64,000 nt of DNA. Origin: Gammaproteobacteria bacterium (GTDB lineage: Bacteria; Pseudomonadota; Gammaproteobacteria; Steroidobacterales; Steroidobacteraceae). The position numbers and the translations under genes are program-made. Positions 7,835-15,838 of the stretch are shown here, in pieces; position 1 is the stretch's first letter, and every line of letters begins with the position of its first letter. The DNA lies in NCBI GenBank assembly GCA_025359205.1, contig JANYHD010000027.1:1-64000 (forward strand), in the 5' to 3' direction. The notes beneath the pieces are model-generated. The model saw only the letters and a list, made by a program, of their open reading frames with translations. It did not search any database and had not been told where the DNA came from.

Positions 7835-8388
7835 GATTCCATGCACGATTTGAGGCTTTGCAGGCCGCGGCGCACCCAGCTCTTGACTGACCCCAGCGGC
7901 TGGCCGATCGAGAGCGCGATCTTGTCCTGTGTCAGTCCATGCTGATACGCGAGCACCAGGCATTGGCGCGGTGCCTCCGCCAATGAGTCCAGGCAACGGC
8001 GCAGCGCGGCCGCCGCGGCGCCAAATTCGCTGCGCTCGGCGGGGCCCTCTACCTGCATTTGTTCGGCGCCTGCCAGTTCGGCGATATCGAGCAGCACGGT
8101 CGGGCGCAGGGCCCGCTGCACATCGATCGCCCGGTTGCGGGCGATGGCCACCATCCACGAAAGCGCCCGCCCTTTGAGTCGGTCGAACTGCCCAGCCTGC
8201 TGCCAGATGCGAATGAAGGCGTCCTGCAGCACATCTTCGGCAGCAGCGCGCGATCCCAGGATGCGCATCAGGATACCCAGCATTTGCGGCGCGGCGCGCG
8301 TATAGAGCGCCTGCAGGGCCGCCCGGTCGTGTCGCGCACAACGCTGAAGCAGCTCCTCGAGTTCGGAATTGTCCGGGGCGATAGCCAC
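7831..8388 (-). CDS. ECF RNA polymerase sigma factor, SigK-like
   Basis: A protein of about 185 residues. Region 2 spans LEELLQRCARHDRAALQALY to EDVLQDAFIRIWQQAGQF and RALSWMVAIARNRAID. Region 4 is LAYQHGLTQDKIALSIGQP with SVKSWVRRGLQSLK as the recognition helix. GTG 8388 puts region 2 at the N-terminus as in relatives and has GAGGAG just upstream, though with a short gap; the frame stays open to 8523, so the start is not certain. It is divergent from the DUF4331 operon, which carries two matching promoter-like motifs and is the likely regulon. Confidence 0.88.
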   Translation of the reverse strand: MAIAPDNSELEELLQRCARHDRAALQALYTRAAPQMLGILMRILGSRAAAEDVLQDAFIRIWQQAGQFDRLKGRALSWMVAIARNRAIDVQRALRPTVLLDIAELAGAEQMQVEGPAERSEFGAAAAALRRCLDSLAEAPRQCLVLAYQHGLTQDKIALSIGQPLGSVKSWVRRGLQSLKSCMES

Positions 8389-8518
8389 GTTCTCCTCATG
8401 CTCTCCATACGGCGGGTCACCCGGCTTGGACGCGCCCGGAATACGCCCGGGCCAGAGGATATAGCGGGGCCACCGGGAAGTCCGCCTTTTTTGGCCCCGA
8501 ATAAATTTATCCCGCGGC

Positions 8519-8547
8519 TGCATCCACCCTGTCGCCGCACTCGTATA
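8519..8547 (+). promoter_or_regulatory. Candidate ECF promoter, upstream copy
   Basis: TGCATCCAC (ending 8527), then 14 bases, then CGTATA (8542-8547). The element and spacing recur at 8598-8626. A CATCC-type -35 with a CGT-type -10 fits ECF promoters in general; the match to this sigma factor is inferred. Confidence 0.5.
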
Positions 8548-8597
8548 TGCACTTCCTCACTGGCCCCAAGAGTGGAGCGGAGATTGATTCTCGGCTG

Positions 8598-8626
8598 TGC
8601 ATCCACAGACGATTGCCCAACGTTCT
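8598..8626 (+). promoter_or_regulatory. Candidate ECF promoter, gene-proximal copy
   Basis: TGCATCCAC (ending 8606), then 14 bases, then CGTTCT (8621-8626), about 55 bases before the DUF4331 start. It shares GGCTG...CATCCAC-N14-CGT with the copy 79 bp upstream. Confidence 0.55.
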
Positions 8627-8679
8627 TATGTTGCAGATCTCCCGCAACCCGTTTTACCCGTCACTAAGGACACAGCTAT

Positions 8680-10230
8680 ATGAAACTTCCCACACCGCCA
8701 TGGGCAATTATGGCCTGCCTCACCGCATTGAGTGCGGTTGGCACAGTCCAGGCCTCCAGCCACCGTGAGGCGCCGTTCATCACGCAACACCCCAAGGTCG
8801 ATGCCAGTGACTTCTATATGTTTCGCAGCTATGAGACTGGCCGCTCGGGGTTCGTCACGCTGATCGCCAACTACCAACCGCTTCAGGACGCCTACGGCGG
8901 ACCGAACTACTTCTTCATGGACCCCAAGGCACTCTACGAGATTCACGTCGACAACAATGGCGATGCCGCTGAAGATCTCACCTTCCAGTTCCGCTTCCAG
9001 GACAGGACCAGCGGGCTGGCGGTGACAGCCGGCGGGAAATCGATTCCCGTGCCACTGACCAACATCGGCCCGGTAAGTGCCGGTGACATGAGCGCCCAGA
9101 ATGTGGCCGAGACCTACACGCTGACCCTCGTCCGGGGCAACCGACGCCATGGCATGGCGCAATCGATCGTCGATGCGAGCAGCGGCAGCAGCACTTTTGC
9201 CAAACCACTGGACAACATCGGCGCCAAATCCATACCCAACTATGCGAGCTATGCCGACAGCTTCATCCATAGCATCGCGATTCCCGGATGTAGCACCCCT
9301 GGCAAGGTGTTCGTGGGTCAGCGGATGGACGGCTTCGTCGTCAATCTGGGCGAGACCTTCGATCTGGTCAATATCAAATATCCGGCCGAGGAGCTGGCAC
9401 CCGCGGGCGTCAACGCCCGCAATAGCGAACCCAACACTCTGGCAGACAAGAACGTCACTTCACTGGCTCTCGAAATCCCGATTGCCTGCCTGACGGCCGG
9501 ATCGGACCCGGTCATCGGCGCCTGGACGACGGCCAGCCTGCGCCAGGCCCGGGTGATCAACTCGACGCCGGAAAGTGACCGCAGCGTTGCCAGTGTCGGC
9601 GCCAAGGCCAACCCAGCCGATGCGCTGGTCGCCGGTGGCGCGTGGGTGCAGGTGTCGCGGCTTGGCGCACCGTTGGTCAACGAAGTTGTCATTGGTCTGC
9701 CTGACAAGGATCGCTTCAATGGCTCCAGTCCAAGAAATGATGCGCAGTTTGCCGACTACGTGACCAATCCTTCGTTGCCGATACTCCTGCAGGCACTGTT
9801 TGGCGGCGCGGGTGTGCTGGCGCCCAATGTCTACCCACGCGCGGATCTGGTCGCGGTGTTCTTGACCGGGGTGGCGGGACTGAATCAGCCGGCGAAAGTA
9901 ACGCCCGCCGAGATGCTGCGCCTGAATACCAGCACAGCGGTGATGCCGGCCGGCTCGCAGAAGGACCTGGGTGTCATCGCGGGTGATGTGGCCGGATTCC
10001 CCAACGGCCGACGGCCGATCGATGATGTCGTCGACATCGCGCTGCGCGCTGCCATGGGCGTGCTGCTCGCGCCGTTTGACGGCAGCGCCATGGATCCGGA
10101 CCCGGCTTCGGACGGCTCCCGCCAGCTGCACTACACCGATGGTGCCGAGCCGAACCCGGCCAACTACCTGGCCGTGTTTCCCTACCTGACCACGCCGTTG
10201 GCGGGTTCACCCAACAGCGCTACGCCCTGA
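8680..10230 (+). CDS. DUF4331 family exported protein
   Basis: A 516-residue protein with a signal peptide (cleavage near residue 25, after TVQA). The mature N-terminus SSHREAPFITQHPKVDASDF with YMFRSYE is the DUF4331 signature. The rest is beta-rich and includes GGAWVQVSRLGAPLVNEVVIGLPDKDRFN and a C-terminal FPNGRRPIDDVVDIALRA segment. No catalytic residues are known for the family and no function is established. It is the first gene of an operon with a lipoprotein, a TPR protein and a HupE-like permease, opposite an ECF sigma/anti-sigma pair, so an envelope or metal-stress role is possible but unproven. Confidence 0.9.
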   Translation: MKLPTPPWAIMACLTALSAVGTVQASSHREAPFITQHPKVDASDFYMFRSYETGRSGFVTLIANYQPLQDAYGGPNYFFMDPKALYEIHVDNNGDAAEDLTFQFRFQDRTSGLAVTAGGKSIPVPLTNIGPVSAGDMSAQNVAETYTLTLVRGNRRHGMAQSIVDASSGSSTFAKPLDNIGAKSIPNYASYADSFIHSIAIPGCSTPGKVFVGQRMDGFVVNLGETFDLVNIKYPAEELAPAGVNARNSEPNTLADKNVTSLALEIPIACLTAGSDPVIGAWTTASLRQARVINSTPESDRSVASVGAKANPADALVAGGAWVQVSRLGAPLVNEVVIGLPDKDRFNGSSPRNDAQFADYVTNPSLPILLQALFGGAGVLAPNVYPRADLVAVFLTGVAGLNQPAKVTPAEMLRLNTSTAVMPAGSQKDLGVIAGDVAGFPNGRRPIDDVVDIALRAAMGVLLAPFDGSAMDPDPASDGSRQLHYTDGAEPNPANYLAVFPYLTTPLAGSPNSATP

Positions 10231-10244
10231 AGGAGCACAGAGTC

Positions 10245-10496
10245 ATGTCTTACAAAGCCATATTGGCCGTAGCGGGGCTCGCGGGGCTGGCGGCGCTGCT
10301 GCCGGCCTGTGGGGGCAGTGATGCCGCTAAGCCCACGGCGCTGGCGCCGACCCAGATCAAAATGGAAACGTCAGTCGGAATATTGGCCATGGCGAAGGAT
10401 GCTTCGGAGACCAGCGATCCGTTGATTGTGGGCACCGACGCGATCGCGCCAGCCGATCTCGACGACGAGACCTCTGATCCGATTCCGGTCGGCTAG
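10245..10496 (+). CDS. Small lipoprotein with repeated ETSDP motif
   Basis: An 83-residue protein with a lipoprotein signal peptide and lipobox LLPAC (Cys near residue 24), giving a mature chain of about 60 residues. The mature part is acidic and low in structure. It contains ETSDPLIVG and, 20 residues later, ETSDPIPVG, an imperfect internal repeat. AAGGAG is placed well for ATG 10245. It lies 14 bp after the DUF4331 gene and 4 bp before the TPR gene. I recognise no family. It could be a membrane-anchored partner of the DUF4331 protein. Confidence 0.8.
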   Translation: MSYKAILAVAGLAGLAALLPACGGSDAAKPTALAPTQIKMETSVGILAMAKDASETSDPLIVGTDAIAPADLDDETSDPIPVG

Positions 10497-10500
10497 TGCC

Positions 10501-11658
10501 GTGCAAAATCATGCCTGGAACTGGTGCCGCCTGATGATCGTCGCCGCAGCCGGAGTGCTCAACACTCCGGCTGCGGCTCGGCCCTACATACCCGTGAGCG
10601 ACGCCCAGGTGCTGGCCGAACTGCCCGCCGGTGCGCAGCACGCGGAACTCGGCGCGCGCCGGATCGCGCGCGAGCGCATTGATGTGGCGCTGCCCTTGGC
10701 GCAGTTCTATATCAGCCGGGCACGTGCAAGCGGCGATCTGCGATTCCTGGGATATGCCGAAGCGGTGCTGGTGTCCTGGGTACGAGTGGCCACACCGGAT
10801 CCGGCGGCTCTGGTGCTGCAAGCGACGATTCAGCAGAGTCGCCACGAATTTGAGCAGGCCCTGAACACTCTGGACCGATCCATCGCTGCGCGCCGCAATG
10901 ATCCGCAGGCCTGGCTGACGCGAGCGACGGTGCTGCGCGTGCTGGGTCGATATGCGGAAGCGGCAATGTCCTGCGAGCAGTTGGCCCACTACGCCGATCC
11001 CGCTGTCGGCATGATCTGCCAGCAAAGCGTGCTCGGCCTGCACGGTAATCTCGCGTCGGCATACGACACGCTGAGTCGCATGTCGAGCCAGACCTTAACG
11101 GAGCCGGAGCGCGCCTGGCGCGCCTCCGAGCTTGGTGAGATGGCGGTCCGGTTGGGTCAGGAAGCCGATGCCGAGCGCTGGTTTAAAATGGATCTCGCCC
11201 TGAGCCCGCACGACTTCTACGTCCGCGCCGCCTACGCAGACCTGTTGCTGCGCCAGCGACGGCCCCAGGAAGCGCTGACTTTGCTGCGTGACCAAGAAAG
11301 CGTCGAACCCCTGCTGCTGCGGATGGCCATAGCCCAGAGGCAATTGCATGATCCGGGTCTGGCCCGCAGCCGTGCACTCCTGGCGGCAGCATTCGAAGCG
11401 GAGGGTTTGCGCGGCGAAGCTATCCATCGTCGCGAGCAGGCGCGATATCTGCTGGAAGTCGAAGCGCGCCCACGGCAGTCTCTGGAGGTGGCGCTGCTCA
11501 ACTGGGCAGTGCAACGTGAACCGGACGACGCGCTGGTGTTGGTCAATGCCGCGCGCGCCGCCGGCAGTCCGCAGCGGGCCCAGCCGGTGCTCGATTACCT
11601 GCGGGTGCAGGGTCTGCGCGATGCACGGCTGTACACCGATCGTGCACGGCAATCATGA
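10501..11658 (+). CDS. Exported TPR-repeat protein
   Basis: A 385-residue protein with a short signal peptide (MIVAAAGVLNTPAAA region) and helical repeats throughout, such as QATIQQSRHEFEQALNTLDR, then RATVLRVLGRYAEAAMSC and a later DLLLRQRRPQEALTLL. I chose GTG 10501, four bases after the lipoprotein stop, because it gives a complete signal peptide; ATG 10534 is the alternative. TPR proteins are scaffolds, and the partner here is likely another product of the operon. The stop overlaps the permease start (ATGA), showing translational coupling. Confidence 0.82.
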   Translation: MQNHAWNWCRLMIVAAAGVLNTPAAARPYIPVSDAQVLAELPAGAQHAELGARRIARERIDVALPLAQFYISRARASGDLRFLGYAEAVLVSWVRVATPDPAALVLQATIQQSRHEFEQALNTLDRSIAARRNDPQAWLTRATVLRVLGRYAEAAMSCEQLAHYADPAVGMICQQSVLGLHGNLASAYDTLSRMSSQTLTEPERAWRASELGEMAVRLGQEADAERWFKMDLALSPHDFYVRAAYADLLLRQRRPQEALTLLRDQESVEPLLLRMAIAQRQLHDPGLARSRALLAAAFEAEGLRGEAIHRREQARYLLEVEARPRQSLEVALLNWAVQREPDDALVLVNAARAAGSPQRAQPVLDYLRVQGLRDARLYTDRARQS

Positions 11659-12767
11659 AATATTTTCTGCGATGCCTGATCGTATCGGGCCTGGGCGCCC
11701 TGGAGTGCGCCCAGGCGCACGTGGCCAGCAACAGCTTCCTGCAGCTGCAGGTTGAGGGCCCCTCAATCGTCGGTTCGCTGGAACTCGCCGTACGTGACGC
11801 GGAATTGGCGGTCGGCCTCGACCTGAATCGAGACGGCCGGGTGAGCTGGGGCGAAGTGCGTGCCGCGCAGCCCGCGTTGTCGCTCTACCTCCAACAGCAT
11901 TTGCATCTGGCAGCGCACGACGGCAACTGCACGCTTGAGTTCGGGGCGCTGAAGATCAATGAGCGTGTCGACGGCAACTACCTCTGGCAGCCGTTGTCCG
12001 CCACCTGTCCCAGCGCGCTGGACCAGCTGAACATCGACTACCGGCTGTTGGACAACGAAGATCCTTCGCACCGCGGGCTGCTGACCCTGGCGGCATTCGG
12101 AGCGACCCAGTCCGCAGTGCTGGGCGGGCCGCGCGTCACGCAGAGCTATGATCTCGTTCATCCCTCGGCCTGGTCTGCGTTCATGGAATACCTGCAGGCG
12201 GGCATCTGGCACATCTGGAGTGGCATCGACCATCTGTTGTTCCTGCTCTCTTTGCTGCTACCCGCGGTACTGATACGTCGTGAGCGGCGCTGGCAGGCCG
12301 TCGCCCAGGCGTTGCCGGCGCTGGTGAATATTCTCAAGGTGGTGACTGCGTTCACGCTGGCCCACTCCATCACGCTGTCGCTGGCGGCCTTTGATGTCAT
12401 ACGTCTTCCCGGCCGGCTCACTGAATCCATGATCGCGGCTTCCATCATAATGGCGGCGCTGAACAATGTGTTCCCCCTGATCACGGAAGCTCGCTGGCGG
12501 GTGGCCTTTGCGTTCGGACTGCTGCACGGTTTTGGATTTGCATCCGTGCTTGCCGGCATGGGTTTGCCCCGTGGCGCGCGCCTGGTCTCACTGGTGGGCT
12601 TCAACCTCGGCGTCGAGACCGGGCAGCTGGCGGTCGTACTTGCCGTGATGCCCATCGCGTACTGGCTGCGTCGTACCACTTTTTATCGTCGCGGCATCAT
12701 GCCCTGGGGATCGACCGTGATTGCGGCGCTCGCGATGGTGTGGTTTGTGCAGCGGGCACTTGGGTAG
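11655..12767 (+). CDS. HupE/UreJ-like membrane protein with EF-hand-like loop
   Basis: A 370-residue protein with a signal peptide, a periplasmic domain of about 160 residues, then six or seven membrane helices. The membrane part carries HupE/UreJ_2 motifs: GIWHIWSGIDHLLFLLSLLL, FTLAHSITLSLAAF and FGLLHGFGFASVLAGMGL, with conserved His and Asp that could hold a metal. HupE-family proteins are linked to nickel or cobalt transport. The periplasmic domain has DLNRDGRVSWGE (about residues 56-67), a good EF-hand calcium loop. Metal sensing or transport is therefore plausible; the ion is unknown. It is the last gene of the operon. Confidence 0.85.
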   Translation: MKYFLRCLIVSGLGALECAQAHVASNSFLQLQVEGPSIVGSLELAVRDAELAVGLDLNRDGRVSWGEVRAAQPALSLYLQQHLHLAAHDGNCTLEFGALKINERVDGNYLWQPLSATCPSALDQLNIDYRLLDNEDPSHRGLLTLAAFGATQSAVLGGPRVTQSYDLVHPSAWSAFMEYLQAGIWHIWSGIDHLLFLLSLLLPAVLIRRERRWQAVAQALPALVNILKVVTAFTLAHSITLSLAAFDVIRLPGRLTESMIAASIIMAALNNVFPLITEARWRVAFAFGLLHGFGFASVLAGMGLPRGARLVSLVGFNLGVETGQLAVVLAVMPIAYWLRRTTFYRRGIMPWGSTVIAALAMVWFVQRALG

Positions 12768-12781
12768 CCTGGCACGGGCCC

Positions 12782-13048
12782 GTGCACGCTCTGAAGCACA
12801 CTTTCGGGCATCGGCTGCGCGCCGCGAGCATCGGGTTCGAAGATCGAAAAGTCCTACTCGGCCACAAGTCCGATCACGTCACCACGCAATATTCCGCACC
12901 AGACATCAGCAACCTGATCGACGCTGCGGAACGCGTTTGCGAGCTAGAGTCCCGCAAAAGTCCCGCAATGGCATTGGTGCGCCCTGTCAGAGAGCGCGCA
13001 AGTGTTTGTGACCGTTGGCGTTTGCAGGTTGATTTGATTGGTGGCTAG
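12782..13048 (+). pseudogene. Tyrosine recombinase (integrase) C-terminal remnant
   Basis: This fragment encodes only the catalytic C-terminus of a phage-type integrase: LKHTFGHRLRAA (HxxR box), LLGHKSDHVTTQYS (LGH and the Tyr nucleophile) and a tail NLIDAAERVCE. The N-terminal arm-binding and core domains and the first catalytic Arg are missing, because the HupE gene lies directly upstream. The frame runs into the 3' end of the tRNA-Met gene, as is usual for an integrase next to its attachment site. Confidence 0.85.
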
Positions 13049-13115
13049 GGTGGGACTCGAACCCACGACCTCGGCATTATGAGTGCCACGCTCTAACCAG
13101 CTGAGCTACCTAGCC
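13039..13115 (-). tRNA. tRNA-Met (CAT), elongator
   Basis: A 77-base cloverleaf with CCA encoded. The acceptor GGCTAGG pairs with CCTAGCC, the anticodon loop is CTCATAA (anticodon CAT), and the T-arm is GTGGG-TTCGAGT-CCCAC. Its 3' half is duplicated at 5498-5549 and an integrase remnant abuts the 3' end, so it looks like the integration target of a genomic island. The first acceptor pair is G-C, which argues for the elongator and not the initiator. Confidence 0.96.
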
Positions 13116-13370
13116 TTATATACCCCGAAAGGGTGGCGGATTCTCCCGGCCCGCCGGCGCCCCGTCAAGGCAGCGCCAGCAGGCGAAATCTTAAGGGAAT
13201 TTTACAGAAGGCGCTGGCTGGGCTCCGGGCCGACCGCCAGGGGGCAGAAGCAAAAATTTCACTTGGGGGTAGGCACCCAAAGCGCGCAGTATCCTCGGTC
13301 CGGACGCGAAGAACGCCGCGCTTACCCAACGCGGCCCTGCCACCGGTGAAATTTGAGGGACTTTCTGCCG

Positions 13371-14084
13371 ATGCCCGATTCGAACGCACGTTCAAGCATC
13401 GCTGACACATTTACCAAGCTGCTGCGATTGAACCTCGCCGGCGGCCCGCCGCTCGTAACGCGCGAGCAGCTGATGGCTGAATCCGAGGCGCACATCGCGC
13501 GGACCGCGCGCAAGGCCACCTCGCCCGAGCAGCTGATCGCGACTCAGATACTCGCCAATCCCACCGACTTTCGCAGCTGGGAAGCCGAGCACGAGCGACT
13601 CATGGCGGCCGTGGCGCGGCCAAACCGTATCGCGGTACAGGCCCGCGCGCTGTTGTCGACGGCATTTTCGCTGGTGCATCGCAGGGCCCTGTTCGAATAC
13701 CTGCGGGGCCACGCGCGGCGCGGCATGGGACGGCGCGACCTAATCCAGCATTTTCACGGTCAAAAGAGCTACAGCCAGGCGGTCGTAGCCGAGCACAGCA
13801 ACTACCTGCGCAGCTCAGCGAGCCTGATCTGCGCCGAGCACTTTGGCACGACGATCCTGGTGCACCAGGCCTTCGGCAGCCCGTTCCGGCGCTACGAGCA
13901 CCTCTATGCCGAGTACTTCCGAAGCTACTGCGACAGCTACCTGACCCCACAGTCCAAGACCGAGGATGTCTCGGACAGCATGCGCGCGCTGCTGCCGCAT
14001 CTGAAGCGGGACGTGCTCGACGTGCGGGCGCGATTGCTGGCGATGCCTACCACTGCGCCACCGGGCGCGCCCAGCCGGCGCTGA
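13371..14084 (+). CDS. Hypothetical protein
   Basis: A 237-residue, mostly helical soluble protein without signal peptide or membrane segment. I do not recognise a family. The central part (ALLSTAFSLVHRRALFEYL, then HFHGQKSYSQAVVAEHSNYL) is well-formed protein sequence with normal codon use, and the C-terminus is proline-rich. ATG 13371 was chosen; TTG 13353 is possible. The stop codon directly abuts the ychF stop on the other strand. It lies between tRNA-Met and ychF, just outside the candidate island. Confidence 0.7.
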   Translation: MPDSNARSSIADTFTKLLRLNLAGGPPLVTREQLMAESEAHIARTARKATSPEQLIATQILANPTDFRSWEAEHERLMAAVARPNRIAVQARALLSTAFSLVHRRALFEYLRGHARRGMGRRDLIQHFHGQKSYSQAVVAEHSNYLRSSASLICAEHFGTTILVHQAFGSPFRRYEHLYAEYFRSYCDSYLTPQSKTEDVSDSMRALLPHLKRDVLDVRARLLAMPTTAPPGAPSRR

Positions 14085-15179
14085 TCAGACGTTAAATCTG
14101 AAGTGCATGACGTCGCCTTCGCGGACGACGTATTCCTTGCCCTCGAGCCGCATCTTGCCGGCCTCTTTCGCGCCAGCTTCGCCGCGGCAGCGGACGAACT
14201 CCTCATATGAAATGACCTCGGCACGGATAAAGCCGTGCTCGAAATCGGTGTGGATGACGCCGGCCGCCTGCGGCGCGGTGCTACCGCGCCGCACCGTCCA
14301 GGCCCGCACTTCCTTGACGCCCGCGGTGAAGTAAGTGAGCAGGCCCAGCAGTTCGTAGCCCGCGCGAATCACCCGGTTCAGGCCGGGTTCGGCCAGCCCC
14401 AGGTCCTTGAGGAAATCCGCGCGCTCAGCCTCCTCGAGTTGCGCGATCTCGGCCTCGATCGCGGCGCACACCGGCACCACGGTCGCGCCTTCGGCGCTCG
14501 CTCGCTCGCGCAGCGCAGACAGGTAAGCGTTGTCGTGGGCAAGCGCGGCCTCGTCCACGTTGGCCACGTACATCACAGGCTTGCCGGTCAACAACTGCAG
14601 CTCGCGCATATCGCGGCGCTCCTCGTCGGCGACCGGGACCACGCGCGCCGGCGTGCCCGCATCGAGCGCCGCGCGCACGCGCTCATACAGGGCATGGCGC
14701 CGCGCGGCCTCCTTGTCGCCGCTCTTCATCGCCTTGGCGGCGCGATCGACCGCTTTTTCGGTCACGGCCAGGTCAGCGAGCGCCAGCTCGGTGTTGATGA
14801 CATCTACGTCCGAGATCGGATTGATGCGCCCGGCCACGTGCACAATGTCGTCGTGATCGAAGCAGCGGACTACGTGCGTGATCGCGTCGGTCTCGCGGAT
14901 GTGCGCCAGGAATTTGTTGCCCAGGCCCTCGCCCTGCGAGGCGCCGGCCACGAGCCCCGCGATGTCGACGAACTCGACCGCCGTGGGCACGACCTTCTCC
15001 GGATGCACGATGCCGGCGAGCAAGGCGAGCCTCGGATCGGGCACCGGCACGATGCCGATATTCGGATCAATGGTGCAGAACGGGTAGTTCTCGGCTGCGA
15101 TCTGCGCGCGCGTCAGCGCGTTGAACAGGGTCGATTTGCCGACGTTGGGCAAGCCGACGATTCCGCACTTGATGCTCAT
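14085..15179 (-). CDS. ychF: Redox-regulated ribosome-associated ATPase YchF (OLA1 family)
   Basis: A 364-residue cytosolic P-loop NTPase. It has G1 [14 protein letters not shown] (residues 8-21), a GTPase-like switch region DIAGLV, a coiled-coil insertion and a C-terminal TGS domain ([16 protein letters not shown]). The family hydrolyses ATP in spite of its Obg-like fold and binds ribosomes. Length is normal (E. coli 363). ATG 15179 has TAGGAG upstream and overlaps the pth stop as ATGA, so it is translated from the pth mRNA. Confidence 0.97.
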   Translation of the reverse strand: MSIKCGIVGLPNVGKSTLFNALTRAQIAAENYPFCTIDPNIGIVPVPDPRLALLAGIVHPEKVVPTAVEFVDIAGLVAGASQGEGLGNKFLAHIRETDAITHVVRCFDHDDIVHVAGRINPISDVDVINTELALADLAVTEKAVDRAAKAMKSGDKEAARRHALYERVRAALDAGTPARVVPVADEERRDMRELQLLTGKPVMYVANVDEAALAHDNAYLSALRERASAEGATVVPVCAAIEAEIAQLEEAERADFLKDLGLAEPGLNRVIRAGYELLGLLTYFTAGVKEVRAWTVRRGSTAPQAAGVIHTDFEHGFIRAEVISYEEFVRCRGEAGAKEAGKMRLEGKEYVVREGDVMHFRFNV

Positions 15180-15793
15180 TTCTCTCCTAGCGACCCGCCT
15201 GCCGGGGTGGACTCTTCGCGCGTGTGCAGCCGATGCATGGCCTTTTGCGCGCCATCACGCAGCAGGTCGGGAAGCGCCGCGTGTGCGCGCTGCAGCGCCG
15301 CGTCGATGAGCCGTTGCTCGTCGGACGTGGCTCGGTCGAGTACGGCGTCGATCACCTGATCCTTGGATCCCGGGTGACCGACGCCGATGCGCAGGCGCCA
15401 GAAGTCCGCTCCGAGCTGCGCAATCACATCGCGCACCCCGTTATGCCCGCCGTGGCCGCCGCCTTCCTTGAGCCGCACCACACCGGGCGGCAGGTCAATC
15501 TCATCATGCGCAACCAGCATCTCGACCGGCGCGATTCGGTAGAACGAGGCCAGCGCCTGCACCGCTGCCCCGCTCCTGTTCATGAACGTTTGGGGCTTGA
15601 TCAGCCATAGTTCATGACCCGCCACGTTCACCCTCGCGAGCTCGCACTGGTAGCGCGACTCGCGCCGCCAGCTGCCGCCCACGCCGCGCACCAGCTCATC
15701 GACATACCAGAAGCCGGCGTTATGGCGCGTGCGCGCATACTCGGGGCCTGGATTTCCCAGGCCCACGACCAGCTTGAGGGGAAGTCCGCTCAA
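15176..15793 (-). CDS. pth: Peptidyl-tRNA hydrolase
   Basis: This enzyme frees tRNA from stalled peptidyl-tRNA. The N-terminal motif [21 protein letters not shown] includes the catalytic His and the Asn of the family; later motifs are [22 protein letters not shown] and GGGHGGHNG. The start is unusual: GGAGGG (minus strand of 15799-15804) sits five bases before TTG 15793, giving 205 residues. GTG 15811 lies upstream of that site and is less likely. The gene follows rplY and overlaps ychF by 4 bp. Confidence 0.94.
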   Translation of the reverse strand: MSGLPLKLVVGLGNPGPEYARTRHNAGFWYVDELVRGVGGSWRRESRYQCELARVNVAGHELWLIKPQTFMNRSGAAVQALASFYRIAPVEMLVAHDEIDLPPGVVRLKEGGGHGGHNGVRDVIAQLGADFWRLRIGVGHPGSKDQVIDAVLDRATSDEQRLIDAALQRAHAALPDLLRDGAQKAMHRLHTREESTPAGGSLGEK

Positions 15794-15838
15794 AGAAACC
15801 CTCCGCAACACACGCTGCAGCCAACGCGCGGCGCGCGG

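Noticed and set aside
13255-13285. TTGGG...CCCAA hairpin after tRNA-Met as a terminator
   Set aside because: The stem is five pairs without a T-run and lies upstream of the tRNA in its reading direction, so it cannot end its transcript.
14235-15359. Long plus-strand frame antisense to ychF and pth
   Set aside because: ychF and pth show full family motifs on the other strand; this frame is an Arg/Asp/Gly-rich shadow.
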